In this document: positions 40,401-57,691 of the stretch, piece by piece
Position numbering within the stretch: position 1 is the stretch's first letter
Layout: each line of letters opens with the position of its first letter
Source: Amanita rubescens
Lineage: Eukaryota; Basidiomycota; Agaricomycetes; Agaricales; Amanitaceae
DNA length: 62,574 bases
Direction: 5' to 3'
NCBI GenBank assembly: GCA_015039365.1
Contig: WION01000304.1
Span: forward strand, 1-62,574
The notes under the pieces: generated by a model
The model's input: the letters and a program-made list of their open reading frames with translations, nothing else
Told to the model about the DNA's origin: nothing
Databases searched by the model: none
Made by a program: the position numbers and the translations under genes

Positions 40401-42666
40401 GGCCCGCGCGGCTTTATTATCATTGTCTGCGATGAGTGCAGCAACGGTAGAGGTGGATGTGCGTTCAGCCGTACATAGGTAGGTATATAGGATACGCAAT
40501 CGGCGAGTCAAGAGCTTTCCTTTGAACTTTGAAAAGGCGTCGTGCATAATTTGCCGGTATAATATGTCAATTAATAATGTAGCATCACTTGCAGAAGTCG
40601 GTTCGTATGATTTGGAAAGGAGATCATCAAGCATCTCGATCTGCTCTGCAATGGAGATCGAGTCATCCGGGGTCAAGTACCTCACCACCGTGGCAGCGTA
40701 GATGAACAGACCGCCTGCCTGTTGTCCAACCTTGGCCAGCTTTGGATTGCCGGCAAGCATTGGCAGCTTGATGTTCAAGTACGTCTTGATGTCTGACTTC
40801 GCCTTTTCTACCGGCACATCCTGTAGACGACAGACAGCCTCGGACACGAAGGACTGGCAGAGTGTAACAATTTTAGGATCTGAACGACTCGTCACGAGAA
40901 ACTTCAAGCCTCTGAGATCAAATTCGTCGATTGCTGTAAGTAGGTCACGCAGAAATGCTGACCCTCCGTTGTCCATGATCTCGTCGAGAGCATCGATGAC
41001 AATGAGGTAGGGTGGTAGTTTAGGGGAGCGTGTCGCTTCGGACAGTTGCCAAGGTCCAAGAAGAAGACTCTTTATCTGGCAGGAGACGTCGTGATTGACT
41101 GCGTCGAATTTGTCGGCAACATGCAAAGCGTTTGCATACGATTTGCATTTACGAGCAAGCTGGTAGGCGATGGTGGGAAGGATACGGGTCTGGCCTTGCG
41201 TTTCTTGGTATTGTCGTGAGCAGAAAAAGTTGCCGCCCAAGACGGTGAGCTCGTTGGCTTCACCATCCTTCTCGAAACGTTTGGCTATGGTATACGCAAT
41301 TGTGGTTTTGCCGGAGCCAGCTGGACCAGTCAGCCAGAAGACACGCGGGCTTCCAGATGAGCGATCATTAGCCCATTTGATAATATCTCCCAATATCTTG
41401 ACACGCGTTCCGTCCGTGCACATTTCACGCTTCACGCCCTGCTCTTCGAGAACAGTTTTGTGGTCAGCCTTCTCGGAGGGACGCAGACGTTCCAGGGCCG
41501 CTTTCTGTTCAATCAATCAGTGACGGTCACAAGCCAGGAAACCGAGATACTTGCCTTGATGTCGCCGTGTATCATGTTCGCCGTTTTCTGGATGCTGTTC
41601 GACATTTCGAACTCGGAACGAACAATGAGTCAATACATAAGCTTAGATGAATATAAGAGCATGCACCTGGAAAGACATCGTAGCATCATTTACGCATTCA
41701 AAAATCTTCCTGATCTTCTTCTGGTATTCTTCATGGTCTAGCGTCTGTGCGACCAGCGATTTACTGGCGAGGTCCTTCAACTTCTTCATTTCTTCCTGAA
41801 GGATCCTAGACGGTGACGTGCTCGTCATGACATACCACTTAGCGCAAGGAGGACGACGTACTGTTTGAGTCTCTCCATCTCCTGTTCGGCAGCCTCCGGA
41901 ATACCAATAGTTATAGTTCTCTCCACAGCTAGGATTCTATTTGCCGTTTCTACGAGACGTTGTTCAAGCTCGTCCTTGTTGTCTCCGACCGCCTAAGATA
42001 ATAGTCAGTCTGTGCTCAAGATACAGAGACGACGACCCACATCTTTTATCTCGATGATAGCCTTGGCAATGGAGAACGCCACCTTGACTGGATTAGTACC
42101 GACACAGTCCGGCACCTTCTTGAGAAGCATTTGCATGAACCGCGAAGCTACTCCAAGACCTTCTGTTGTAGTCGCCTTCCAATCCGAGACTGGCGTTTGA
42201 GAATGGGTCGACGCTGGTTCTTCATTACGAGTCGGATTTCGCGGCCGTGCTCGAAGTCAATTCTCAGACGCGACGACCGAGCGTACTGCAATCCCACCTT
42301 GAACAGCGGAACCCCGCAGATCCGGAATGCTTGATGAAAGATGTTCTACTGACTGGAAGGGGGTGGTAGGACCTGGATGGTAGGCTGAGTCCGGTAGATC
42401 TGTGAGGTAGAAATCCATACCCTGATTCAAGGTAGCATCGGTGCCTGGAGAGTGTTTGAGTCGGATAAAACTAAGATGGGACCAATATACTTACTTGAAC
42501 CCGTCGGCCCTGCACTAGGATCGTGAGCGCCAGATGCGTAGGAGATGGAAACCCGAGTTGAATTCGACGAGCTAGCCGAGGCGCTGGCTGATTTGTGCCT
42601 CTTAATAAGGGGCTTTAGGAGCGTCTTGAATATCGTTCGTGCAGTGCCTTTACGTCGGTCGGCCAT
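37428..42666 (-). pseudogene. NACHT-WD40 NOD-like protein (NWD type), frame-disrupted
   Basis: NACHT-WD40 proteins are fungal STAND NTPases; some act in non-self recognition. The start at 42666 (MADRRKGTARTIFKTLLKPL) leads through short exons with an N-terminal helical domain (LGVASRFMQMLLKKVPDCV; DELEQRLVETANRILAVERT; LKDLASKSLVAQTLDHEEY) to the NACHT exon 39909-41516: Walker A GPAGSGKTT, Walker B LIVIDALDE, sensor-like FLVTSRSDP. An intron at 39857-39908 joins it in phase to HLYISALATWL and 16 WD40 units of 42 aa (about 39.6-37.65 kb; typical GSDDKSVRVWDASTGVELK). A tail (SPFNILIISRSGFATVDF...WVHCYTP) ends at 37428. Net-neutral +1 changes at five units and one more near 37650 break the frame, so it is either a recent pseudogene or carries sequencing indels. 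Confidence 0.85.
37660..39610 (-). repeat. Sixteen 126-bp WD40-encoding repeats, nearly identical
   Basis: The marker ATCCGCGTCCCATCGCTCGA (plus strand) recurs about every 126 bp from 37805 to 39449, with variant end copies at about 37680 and 39575. Spacings are 126 except 128 (38183 to 38311) and 127 (38311-38438, 38438-38565, 38691-38818, 38944-39071). Most differences cluster at a few codons, mainly the (S/R/F)SVAF-preceding GW/ESV/GSV residues and the SDD/SYD/SAD position, the surface turns of WD40 blades. Confidence 0.9.
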
Positions 42667-42910
42667 GGAGAGAGACACAAGCGCCGTGACGCGTGACGCG
42701 TTGCAATGTTATAAGAGACTTACAAGGGGCTATAAGCTGCTATAAGCGGGCATTTCTGTGAAATAGTTTGTTTCTGTGTTCCAATGATAAAGTTACGTTC
42801 GTAGCACGCGGAATGGCAAAGTGAGTGTACTATTTTGGGTAGTGTGGCTGTGCAGATTAGTAATCGACCGTGACCAATGACATTTTGAGTCAAGTCAATC
42901 CACCACAATA
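42667..42910. promoter_or_regulatory. Shared divergent promoter region, NACHT-WD40 gene and PRP43
   Basis: The two start codons point away from each other, only 244 bp apart, so this short interval must contain both core promoters. No clear TATA box or named operator is seen. Confidence 0.5.
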
Positions 42911-45769
<2,859 letters not shown>

Positions 45770-47193
45770 AGTTCACTTTTGTGCTTGAATAGACGTTCGC
45801 GCGCGGTCAGCCGTGCTCGTGATCCGCGAAAGAGACTTATATGTAACAGGAGAGAACAGGAGTCGTCGAGCGACCAGTTTGTGTTTAGCGAGCTTGTGCC
45901 CTGGCCCCCCTGGGTCACATGGACGACGAAATGATGATTGTCGCACAATGATGGAGTCCAAATGTTTTTTCCGAATTCATTTTGGACTTCAAGTTAACCG
46001 GCGTCCGGTTTCATAGTGATTACTAATCCTCCGGCGTGCACGTCAAGTCGTGCCAATCATGCTCGTGGGCTATGAATATCAAGCTCCAACTTGGAGCTAA
46101 CTATCGTCAACTGCTAAAAGCAGCATAATGGATTGGACAGCCTTGATAAGGGTCTGCACTGCGAACAAACCAAGGCTTTGCGCAGCAGGACGCGGCTGCA
46201 GTTGTTTACCCGTATTTTGCGGCGGGCGATGCAAGTTCTCAAGAGCTCCACCTCTCAATCATAATCATGCATCAAAACGCAGGGGGAAAGGGTGGCTTGA
46301 TTGCAAGACCCACGAGCGTACTTGTTTAGAGATGAGGCTGGAGGTATGAGGAGGCGGGGTAGACGGGCAATGTAACGGTTGCTCTACACTTCACCTTGAA
46401 AAACGAACTGAAGTGACGGAAAGTGATTCGGCCCGGATCATTTCCCCGTAATCTCCACACGGAACGTTTTCTTGCCGGAGAAATCACCCCACGGGCTTAG
46501 GAATCACCTGGAATCACATACGACCTGATACGACCTCACACGACCTCATACGACGCGACAGGTACCAGCAGGTACCGCGTGCCCCTCTTTTTTTTCTAAT
46601 TGACTCAGCGACACAGGCTGATACAGGTGCTCCACATGTATTTCTGGGTTCCACGGCGTATTGAGCAGTGGCACATGGACCTCGGCTTCCTGCGGCTGCA
46701 TGAGGCAAAAGATTTTGGCTTAACCGGCGTGCCTGGTTGTTTGAGTCAGCTTCTCGCGATGAGCTAGAGGACAACAGGTATGTAAGCCGTCTAGCCTAGG
46801 AAGGTTGCTATTGGAGGCTAAACGTGATTCTCCACAGATGCGCTATTAAGACGGGCGTATCGTTCTGCGACTGCGGGAACGCATAATGCAGATAGATCAC
46901 AGGAATACGTGCGTGCTGTACTGATATCCTTGAAAATAATGAATTGGTCTCGTGCCAGCGAATGGTTTCTCATTGTTTCTCATCGCTTCGGGTTTGATGG
47001 TAGCCTGATGGAGATATCATCCGGTTGCTTACCGAAGAAGCCTTTCCGTAATGCTTGAGATCAAGATGCATGTCAAAAGAATTGATCGAAACAAAAATGG
47101 GCGGTATATAATTGGATGGTTTGTGGAGCAAAACCGTTAGAACGGCCCCCTTCTTCCACCCCTTCTCACTTGACGCCTACTTGTTTAACGACC
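45770..47193. other. Intergenic region
   Basis: No supported gene. A short tandem motif (ATACGACCT-type, four copies) lies at about 46520-46560. The Cys-rich frame at 46128-46349 has no partner exon or domain. It contains the PRP43 3' flank and the transporter promoter. Confidence 0.45.
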
Positions 47194-49647
<2,454 letters not shown>

Positions 49648-49888
49648 TTTATGTGTATCATACCCCGGAGTACTCTACATCTGCAACCCCTCGTCAGAAA
49701 TCGTGTATTCAGCTGTACATAGAAACCACTACTACTATTTATGGAACGTGTATCGCAAATTTTATTTCAATTAGTATTTGGCAAACACAACTGCTTTAAA
49801 CATCGGCGATAACCGAGTCGAGTCAGCGAATCATTATCTCTGCTTCTCGCGCTGCAAATACCACAGCTCCGCCATCCGATACCCCTCA

Positions 49889-51615
49889 ATGGCATCCCCA
49901 GAGGAAAAATACGAACTTATTGAGAGAAGATTGCCGGAGGTTCTAGGCGGCGAATCTATAAAGGCTATCCTTGCAGAGGGGCGCTCGCCAAAAGCTTATT
50001 GGGGTACGCGTGACATCTATCCTCGATGCGAACATGGTAATGCTCAACATTATCAACAGGAACGGCACCTACAGGTCGTCGTGAGTGATACACCCCCGAG
50101 TCACATCCGAGCCTTTCTCTGATTCCGTTTATCAAGCTCATATCGGTTATTTCGTAGCCTTGACAAAGATCGCTGATTTTCTTCGTGCTGATGTTGAGGT
50201 ACGTCGATTCTTCTCCAGTCCTGCGCTATTCTCTGCAGCCTGTCCATATTGCGATCTATGAACAGCGTTGATAGGGAATCATGACGCATTCATAGGGCGG
50301 CGCGCTAATTCATACTTTATTCTTTTCTTCGTCAAGATGACGATTCTATTAGCAGGTAAGCGCATGATTCCTCTTTTCAGGAAATGCTGGCGATCAGATG
50401 ATTCAGCCCTGCCTCCTTTTAGACAAATTTGCTAATCATTTCAATTAGATGTTCATGCGTTCTTGGATAACCTCAAAGCCCCCCTTGAACTCGTCGCATA
50501 CCGAACAAAGTACTACAAGCATCTCCTACTTGCCGTCTTCACGTCGCTCGGCATCCCAACTTCCAAACTACGCTTTGTGGAAGGGTCATCTTACCAGCTG
50601 ACGAAAGAATACAACCTCGATAACTACAAGCTTTGCGCTATCGTTAGTGAACATGACGCGAAAAAAGCCGGTGCCGAGGTAGTGAAACAAGTGGAGAGTC
50701 CGCTGCTGAGTGGACTACTCTACCCGGGCTTACAGGCGCTTGATGAGGAGTATCTAGGGGTGGACTTTCAGTTCGGAGGTATTGACCAGGTAAGCGGTGC
50801 TCTGGTTTTATGGATCAACTCTGACCCCTGGAGCTAAGCGGAAAATATTTACCTTTGCGGAACTTTACCTTCCTAGGCTCGGGTACCGCAAGCGTGCCCA
50901 TCTGATGAATGCCATGGTACCCGGGTTAGCAGGCGGGAAAATGTCGTCATCCGATCCCAATTCGAAGATTGACTTCCTTGACACGCCCGAACTTATTCGT
51001 AAAAAGGTGAAGGCGGCCTTTTGCGAGGAGGGTAACGCAGAAGACAATGGTCTTCTGTCGTTCGTCGAGGCAGTTTTGATCCCTGTCAGCCAACTTAGAA
51101 TTGACCGTCTAAAGGGAGATAGTTTTTTGGAGAGCGGATTGGGCGATCAGCGGCCATTCATTTCGGACAACGCACCCGATGGGACCGTCTTCTCCATAGA
51201 ACGGGATGAGAAGTTTGGCGGCCCATTGAATTATAAGTCATTCTCGGAGTTGAAAGACGATTTCAAGGAGAAGGTAATACACCCGAAGGATCTCAAGGGT
51301 GCTGTAGGGAACGCAATTGTTGGGTTGCTAGAACCTATTAGGAAAACATTTGAAGAGAATAAGGAGTGGAAAGAAGTCGAGAAGCTGGCGTATCCAGATC
51401 CGAATGCAAAACCCGAGAAGAAAAAGAAAAAGGTACGACTATGAACTTCTTTGTAACGGGACCTGAGTTGAACAAATGTGTAGGAAAAAGTTTATCACCC
51501 TCCTCCCCCAGGCAAGGGCAAAAATGTCAAACCCGTAGAAGAGAATGGAGAAGCACAACCCTCGCCAGCGGAAACAAAAGGGGAGCAGGTAGAACAACCT
51601 GTGGTAGCTTCATAG
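49889..51615 (+). CDS. TYS1: Cytosolic tyrosyl-tRNA synthetase
   Basis: Charges tRNA-Tyr with tyrosine in the cytosol. The ATG at 49889 gives [21 protein letters not shown] 15-nt exon (50060-50074) supplies part of the ATP-site lead-in, joining WG to TAPTAHIGYF (HIGH-class motif; exon from 50137). An exon at about 50325 gives MTILLA, followed by [20 protein letters not shown]. Also seen: [36 protein letters not shown] and the second class I motif [16 protein letters not shown] Lys-rich C-terminus ([19 protein letters not shown]) ends after a last intron at TAG 51613-51615. All introns are GT-AG in phase, and the gene looks functional. The 15-nt exon shows this genome splices very short exons even in a housekeeping gene. 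Confidence 0.93.
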
Positions 51616-51791
51616 ATATGAATGAAATATACTTTCGTGCGTTCATTAGTTCATTGATGTTATATGCTGTTGTATCCAGTAAAATAGTCGTGAATATAAA
51701 TACCTATGCATATTAGATGCGTACATGTGTACTAGACAAATGATACAATATAATTCGTCATCGCGCCATCCTTCCTCGTTCCTTTCTGACA

Positions 51792-53107
51792 CTAAACCAA
51801 TGCGTCATCTTCCCAAGATATTTTCCAAGGCAATGCCTCGACACATAATCTGATCTGTTTAAGAGTTGCTAGCGGGTCGTAATTTGCCGCGCGGCAGTCT
51901 GTGCTAGGACATTTCGCCCTGAAGCAAGACACCAACTCCGGCCAAAGTTCGTCATCGGATCTGCCACACCTCAAGGGTACGACATTATCAACTGCGTCGA
52001 TTTTCTCACTGGAACATTCTGGCGGTGGCACTACCAAGGCAGCTAGTAAGGTATCGCCAGACGGTCTTGCCCCAAATTCGGCCATCATTGTCTTCTTCAA
52101 AGCATCCCAAGGCGAGTTATCAAGTTTTGCGTACCCGCATCGTAGACAACTGTAGTTGGGACTTGAACCAATTAAGCACCGAAAATAAGAACGACGCGTC
52201 GAAAGGGGGCTTACTTGTTACCAGCTGTGAATCTCTCTGGATCGTCAACCAGCTCCCTGAACGCTTCACACCTCCGTCTCCGCAAATCAACGAGCAATTC
52301 CAAGTCCTTGTTGGTTGCCATGAACATAATCATGTCGTTCTCTCCATCTCCTTGTTTCTCTGGCTTACCCTTTCGTATTTCTTCCCATTGTCTCTTGAGC
52401 TCATCCATTTTCAGGGCAAGCAGGCTGGCTGCAGCGCGCTCAGCTTCTTCCCTCCACCGAAAGTGTCGAGAAAGCACATAAACACGTAAGGGATCGCTAC
52501 AGAAAAACCCAGTGAGGGCCTCTGGCTTGTCCTGCGTTGAAGGAAATGTCATCGGAGGTGGAATGAACGAGGATGATGAAAACGATGAAAATGGTGAAAA
52601 TGGACAGAATGGGGAATTGGGGGAGAACAGTTGCACTCCACCCCCTGCGCGTGAGCCATTGATTACGCTGCGAATTTGAGAGATAGGTCCTGGAGTGTCC
52701 CACTTCTCGGCGAGGAAGAGGAGGCGGGTAAGCATCGGTAGAGAAAGCGAATGCAACGGTTGCGGTGGCGCCTTTCCAGTTACAAGGGGCAAAATGTAGG
52801 AGAGAAGGAGTGTCGGTTCATAGATTGGAATGGTTACAGCGGTGGAAGAAGATCCAGCTTCGTAGGTAGATCCCCCGCGTTCCTCCTTGAGTGGCACAGA
52901 TGCTTTTGGTTGAGGAAGGCTGAATATCGTTTGGAACAGGCCAGACGTGGCGCGAAGGACGTATGAATGGACGCGGAATAATATGCCCTCGGTAGAACGC
53001 AGAATAATATCTGCTTCTGGAGAGGAGAAACGAGGATGGTACGATTGAGTCTTCCTGAAAGCTATGGGAGTTGCCAACGTTGAACAGACAGCGACAGCAC
53101 CGCTCAT
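51792..53107 (-). CDS. BTB/POZ-domain protein
   Basis: BTB domains mediate dimerisation or Cullin-3 binding. From the ATG at 53107 (MSGAVAVCSTLATPIAFRKT; an in-frame ATG at 53143 adds 12 residues) the BTB fold begins SPEADIILRSTEGILFRVHS, then YVLRATSGLFQTIFSLPQP and a Ser-rich insertion, LLLSYILPLVTGK and TRLLFLAEKWDTPGPISQIR. The helical C-terminal half has LRVYVLSRHFRWREEAERAA and LELLVDLRRRRCEAFRELVD. An intron (GTAAGC...CTACAG) leads to a second exon with CLRCGYAKLDNSPWDALKK and the Cys-containing FRAKCPSTDCRAANYDPL, ending LPWKISWEDDALV. The paired C-x2-C and C-x4-C could bind zinc (inference). This architecture is common and multicopy in agarics; partner unknown. Confidence 0.85.
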
Positions 53108-53143
53108 GGCTGATGTAGTTGGATATCCGGGAAAACGATGCAA

Positions 53144-56100
53144 GCAGTAGGCCGGGGCTTAAGAAGGGCGTGTTGGCAGGCATGCAAGATTCTGGTTATA
53201 TGGAACCCGACACGTGCGCCGCAGGATAGTTGTTTGTGAAGCTATGGTGAAATGCGGAGGCTTCGCCGTGCCTTGCTTACAGAGCAGCCGTCTTCGTCGA
53301 TTTTAGTGGAAGACCGCAGATCATTTTTGAGCTTGATTACTACTCACCATTTACCGAGCGTAGGTAGCCGGGGCCATGATGGATACTCACTGATACACAT
53401 CATGCTGGAACATGCAGTCTGCGCGCGTATGGTGTTGCATCGTGTTGGAAGTTACCTTTTGAACGCTTCGCGGAACAGGGGTGGAACCCTGCCAGGCCTT
53501 GTCAGGGTGGACGGACTTGAATCTATTTTTATCCGCACGCGACAGATAATTTTCCGAATGGGGAAATGATTAATGGCCCTTGACGTCAAGGCTCGGTTAT
53601 ACCATACGCGCCAAGAACTCGTGTACATCGCAAGACAAGTTTGATGATCCTGTAGTCCAACAGTAGAATCCTAACTTGGGCCGCAGTTTGGTGTGTGATC
53701 TATGAGGTAGTTGAAGAGCAAAACTATCTAATTTTCGTATCTGACTGACCTCTTCACCTAGGGCCCAATGCACCTTTGGCATGCTTTTATCTAGGACCGC
53801 GAAATGCTCGTACAATCTCTGTTCACGGATCGATAAAGAATTGGCGGTTATCGATCTGTAATTGTGACATTCATATTATGGCGCACATGAACGGGATGCG
53901 GCTCAGGCATGAAGGTTCGGGCTTAACTGTCGCCCTGGATGTCCAGACGTAATTACGGCCATGCCCTCGAAACGTACCCCACCTCCAGCTGGAGAAGCCA
54001 CCGGCCACCGAGGAGGACGAATTTGATGGATCGAAGAGATTTCAAGGGATACTGAAGACGCATTGCCGCTACGCGGCATTAGTGGACGTAGAACTCGCCC
54101 ATCTTCTGTAAAAATACAATCGACGGCGAACTTCAACTTCCTCCTGTAATCTGCTTGCTTCTGACATTCGTGATCAGGTTCATCTTGCGTGTGCTACTGC
54201 TTTGAATCCGCAGTGAGCTACCACTATCACTGTCATGGTCCACGAGTCGTTCGCCGACGCAACCATGACACGCTTTTTGTGAGCACATCCGGATAACTTT
54301 CCTTTGATTCGGTCGAGGCTCCCGTGTCAATTTTTACGGTCGCAATTCGCTCCCTTTGCTTATACAGCCATTCATGGCACCGGGTTACTGTATAATTGTG
54401 GATGAGAAGAGATTCCGAAGGATCCTGAATGGTCCAGCGTGATTCTGTATAGCTCCCAGAATTTTAAGCCTACGACATTTGAAGTTAGGAGAAAGGAGCG
54501 AAAATGAAGAATGGACGGCGAACAGCATGGGTGGCACGTTAGTGATTGTTATCAACTCTTCCCCCTAACGTGGACACCAGTATTCGCACCATTGGCCGAC
54601 AAAAAAAGTTGGTCAAATACAAACCTTTTCCAAGGATATTACTAGATCGTTTGTGGACTAGTTATAAAATTTTATATCAATATATTTCATGCATGCGTAC
54701 AGGTCTCGGATGGAAGCACATGCACTCACCTTTTTTGTGGTTATCTGCGCCACATCGTGTGAGGACTATTTGTGGCCCTGAATGCATAGGTTCCCCGGTT
54801 CATAATACTCAAATTGGACAACTGTTTGAGGATCTCACGAGCCCGCAAGAAGACAACCAGTAACAGCGCAGCGAATTGAAATCACGGGCAATTGGCACTT
54901 GCTTGACATGACTACTAGCCATTCTTACTAAATCTGTGAAGGTTAGGAGTTTCTGACCCTTTGGCAATCGCAATGGCAGGAGCATCAATACTACCAGGCC
55001 TCAAGTTAATGACGAAGACCACGCGGGGACTGTTAATCACTTCGCCGCATCAGAACAACACGTTTAGACGTATGTATGATCGTCGCTAAACGCCGATATC
55101 TCTCCTTTCCGGGAGAATGGCCAATATTTGTAAAAAATGGGAATAAAGCTCATGCGTAGCTTCAGTGTGTTCATATATACATTCGCGATATCCCAGCGGA
55201 GCCTTGCATTGTCGACCGTAAGAATCGGCATTGCATTGAAGGGGCTAGACTGTTACGATCAAACAAGAACAGAAGCAATTCAGCGTCGGCAGATAGACGT
55301 ACTGCTGTGCTTTCGTCCGAATGACATGGTGAATGGTTGCTGCCTAAGTCATTGAAAGGGGTTAAGCACGGCAGCGCCCAAATAGATTAATGCAACACGA
55401 GATCCTAATTCTGATCCGGCATGAGGCGGTTCGGGTGCTCCGAAAATCTTAGTCTACGGAGTACATATTCGTTCGGTTGCTTGTTCTTTTCGGGGCGGAA
55501 GCGAATATAGAAGGGAAGTCGGATCAGGGATACAGTGTGAACCATTTATAGTCTGTTGGCGTCGCTAACCCTGCAGGCTAAGAGCTTAGAGACCTCCCAA
55601 AGAGGTTTAGTGGAGAAACGCCGTGGGTTTAATGATCATGACCTATATGCAAAGAAGCTAGGAATACTTACAGTCCACATAGCGCATCAAACTGCGAATT
55701 TAGCTTCATTCACTGGATGTCATGCCTAGGCGTATTCTGAGGGCTTATCGCGGTGGGTTTGGGCTGCACTGGTCTTTGATGAAGATTGCAACGGAGACAT
55801 TGGAAACATATTTTGTCATTTGAGGGTTTCTGTCTGACAAGGACTGGGCATCTGCTCTGATGAGCAGGATTACTTTAACTATAATCAGTTTGATTAAGAT
55901 GCATGGAAGAAAGGAAGCTGGGACCAATTGATTGTATTCCTTCACGTGGCTGGGAACATGTGAAATTTCGCTGCCGAGCATAGTTGACGCTTACATGATT
56001 TGTCATAGGAGCTGTGCAGCCATGACACTTGGAAGCGAATGATCATCGCATACCAATTTTAACAAGGTAAGAGGGATCCGTCAAGATGGCGTGTTTATAA

Positions 56101-57691
56101 CTAGTAGTCGTTTTGTAACGAAAGAAGAACTGCAGGAAACAAGAGAGGTTTTGAAGGGGATATTGATGTGAACAGTGGCTCAATTCCTGGCCCCTGGCGT
56201 AGTATCTTCTTATCGACTTCCGAGGTCAGGCGGCCGCCAGTATTGAGAGCATTCTGCCTATATCAGATAGGTATGACTGCAAGTGCCGCCGAAGGGACCT
56301 ACAAAGCAGAAATAGTATGCGAACACTCATGCATTCGGGGTCCTCGCTTACAGGTATTCCGCACATGGCCGATGCTTCTTCAGCACCGCGCTAAAGAGAG
56401 ACTAAACGAGAACGGGCTGTTTGTCTTGCGGGTGCTCGAACATATTTCGTCATGCTAATATCACGAGGCTGAGCGATGATCTCCGACTCCAGTGATGCCA
56501 AAAATATCGCTACCGTTGTGAGATTATTAGGAAGCACGGACAGGGCAACGGCTCTTCGGACTCCATCAAGGCAAACCTGGCCAACATTACGCGGATATCT
56601 ACGTCAAAATGACTGGTGGTTCGGCCGATGGGTAATCGCGCGTTACTACGCGGAATGTTTATCATACCTTTCGAGCAAGCTTTCATCCCGCCTAACCAGG
56701 CACTGTAGTATTTCGTACATTCTTATCAGTTATTTGTGGTGTTTGCAGTGTCTTGCGCTGATATTTACCCAAGTCCATCCGACGCGCAAAGAAATCATAG
56801 GTAAACACTGACGTGGTTTAGTACGCTTCGCACCGATCAGGTAGATGGGTAAGCCGGTGCTAAATGTGCTAAATTCGGCCCGGAATCATAACGCTAGCCT
56901 CGCATGCTATGTAGGCCCTAAATTGGGTTATAGTTTGCACTCCATGCCCGAGGCGAAACTTTACTTTACAACAAGTCTTGCAGGGAAAATGATAGTCTAA
57001 CGATGCGTGCACCATTACTACCAAGAACGGTCGTCACGATTCAATTACTTGCCTTTCAGACGATAAGAAATCAATTGGATTTTGAAGTGCCATGCTTTGC
57101 AGGGTTAGAATCATGATTCTCTTTCCCTCGCTAATCGTGTTGCTTGATGCTGTTTTTCAACGTCTCACCTGCGTCCGACTGGAACCTCGCCGCTCTTCAT
57201 TTTTCGACTTGCTGGCAGTGCTGGCTGTTTATGATAAAAATCTAAAATTCCCACCTTCGCTTTGGGACACGGATCAGTCGTGCAAGTTGCACATGATAAT
57301 TTCAGGGCGTCGACGGATCGGAGCGAAATGTGACCTCGTGAGATTTTTTAAACGGGATCATGCGATCAATACTCCCAACTGGTGGCTTACCCATTACCCC
57401 GGAACCAATAAGGGACATGCTTCGGTGCGGGAAGTTTATGAGATCATATAATTCTCCCGCTGATAAATCAAATAAGAATTCAATGAGGCTCACGAACAGT
57501 TGGATCACATGGAATCGAGAAAATCGCGCGGATAGCAATTATATTGAACGAAGTGAGTCCGAATAATTTGGTAAACATATAACACGTAACATTATACATA
57601 CTCCTGTGATCACTACTGAAAATACAATACATTAATATACGATTCCGCGTGGCGCTGGAGATCACTCCGGGTTCCATGCACCATCCCTACT
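53144..57691. other. 4.5-kb stretch without a supported gene
   Basis: Open frames are short (below about 120 codons), lack domains and do not chain with splice sites. Composition is host-like and no tandem repeats, LTR ends or TIRs were seen by eye. Candidates looked at and not accepted include 53252-53569, 56168-56458 and 57092-57451 on the plus strand. Non-coding RNA or very degenerate genes cannot be excluded. Confidence 0.5.

Noticed and set aside
46128..46349. Small Cys-rich secreted protein
   Set aside because: There is no signal peptide or regular Cys spacing and no supporting exon; it lies in an ordinary intergenic region.
53144..57691. tRNA or other structured RNA genes in the gene-free stretch
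   Set aside because: No A-box/B-box pair with a foldable cloverleaf was recognised by eye; a covariance-model scan would be needed to claim one.
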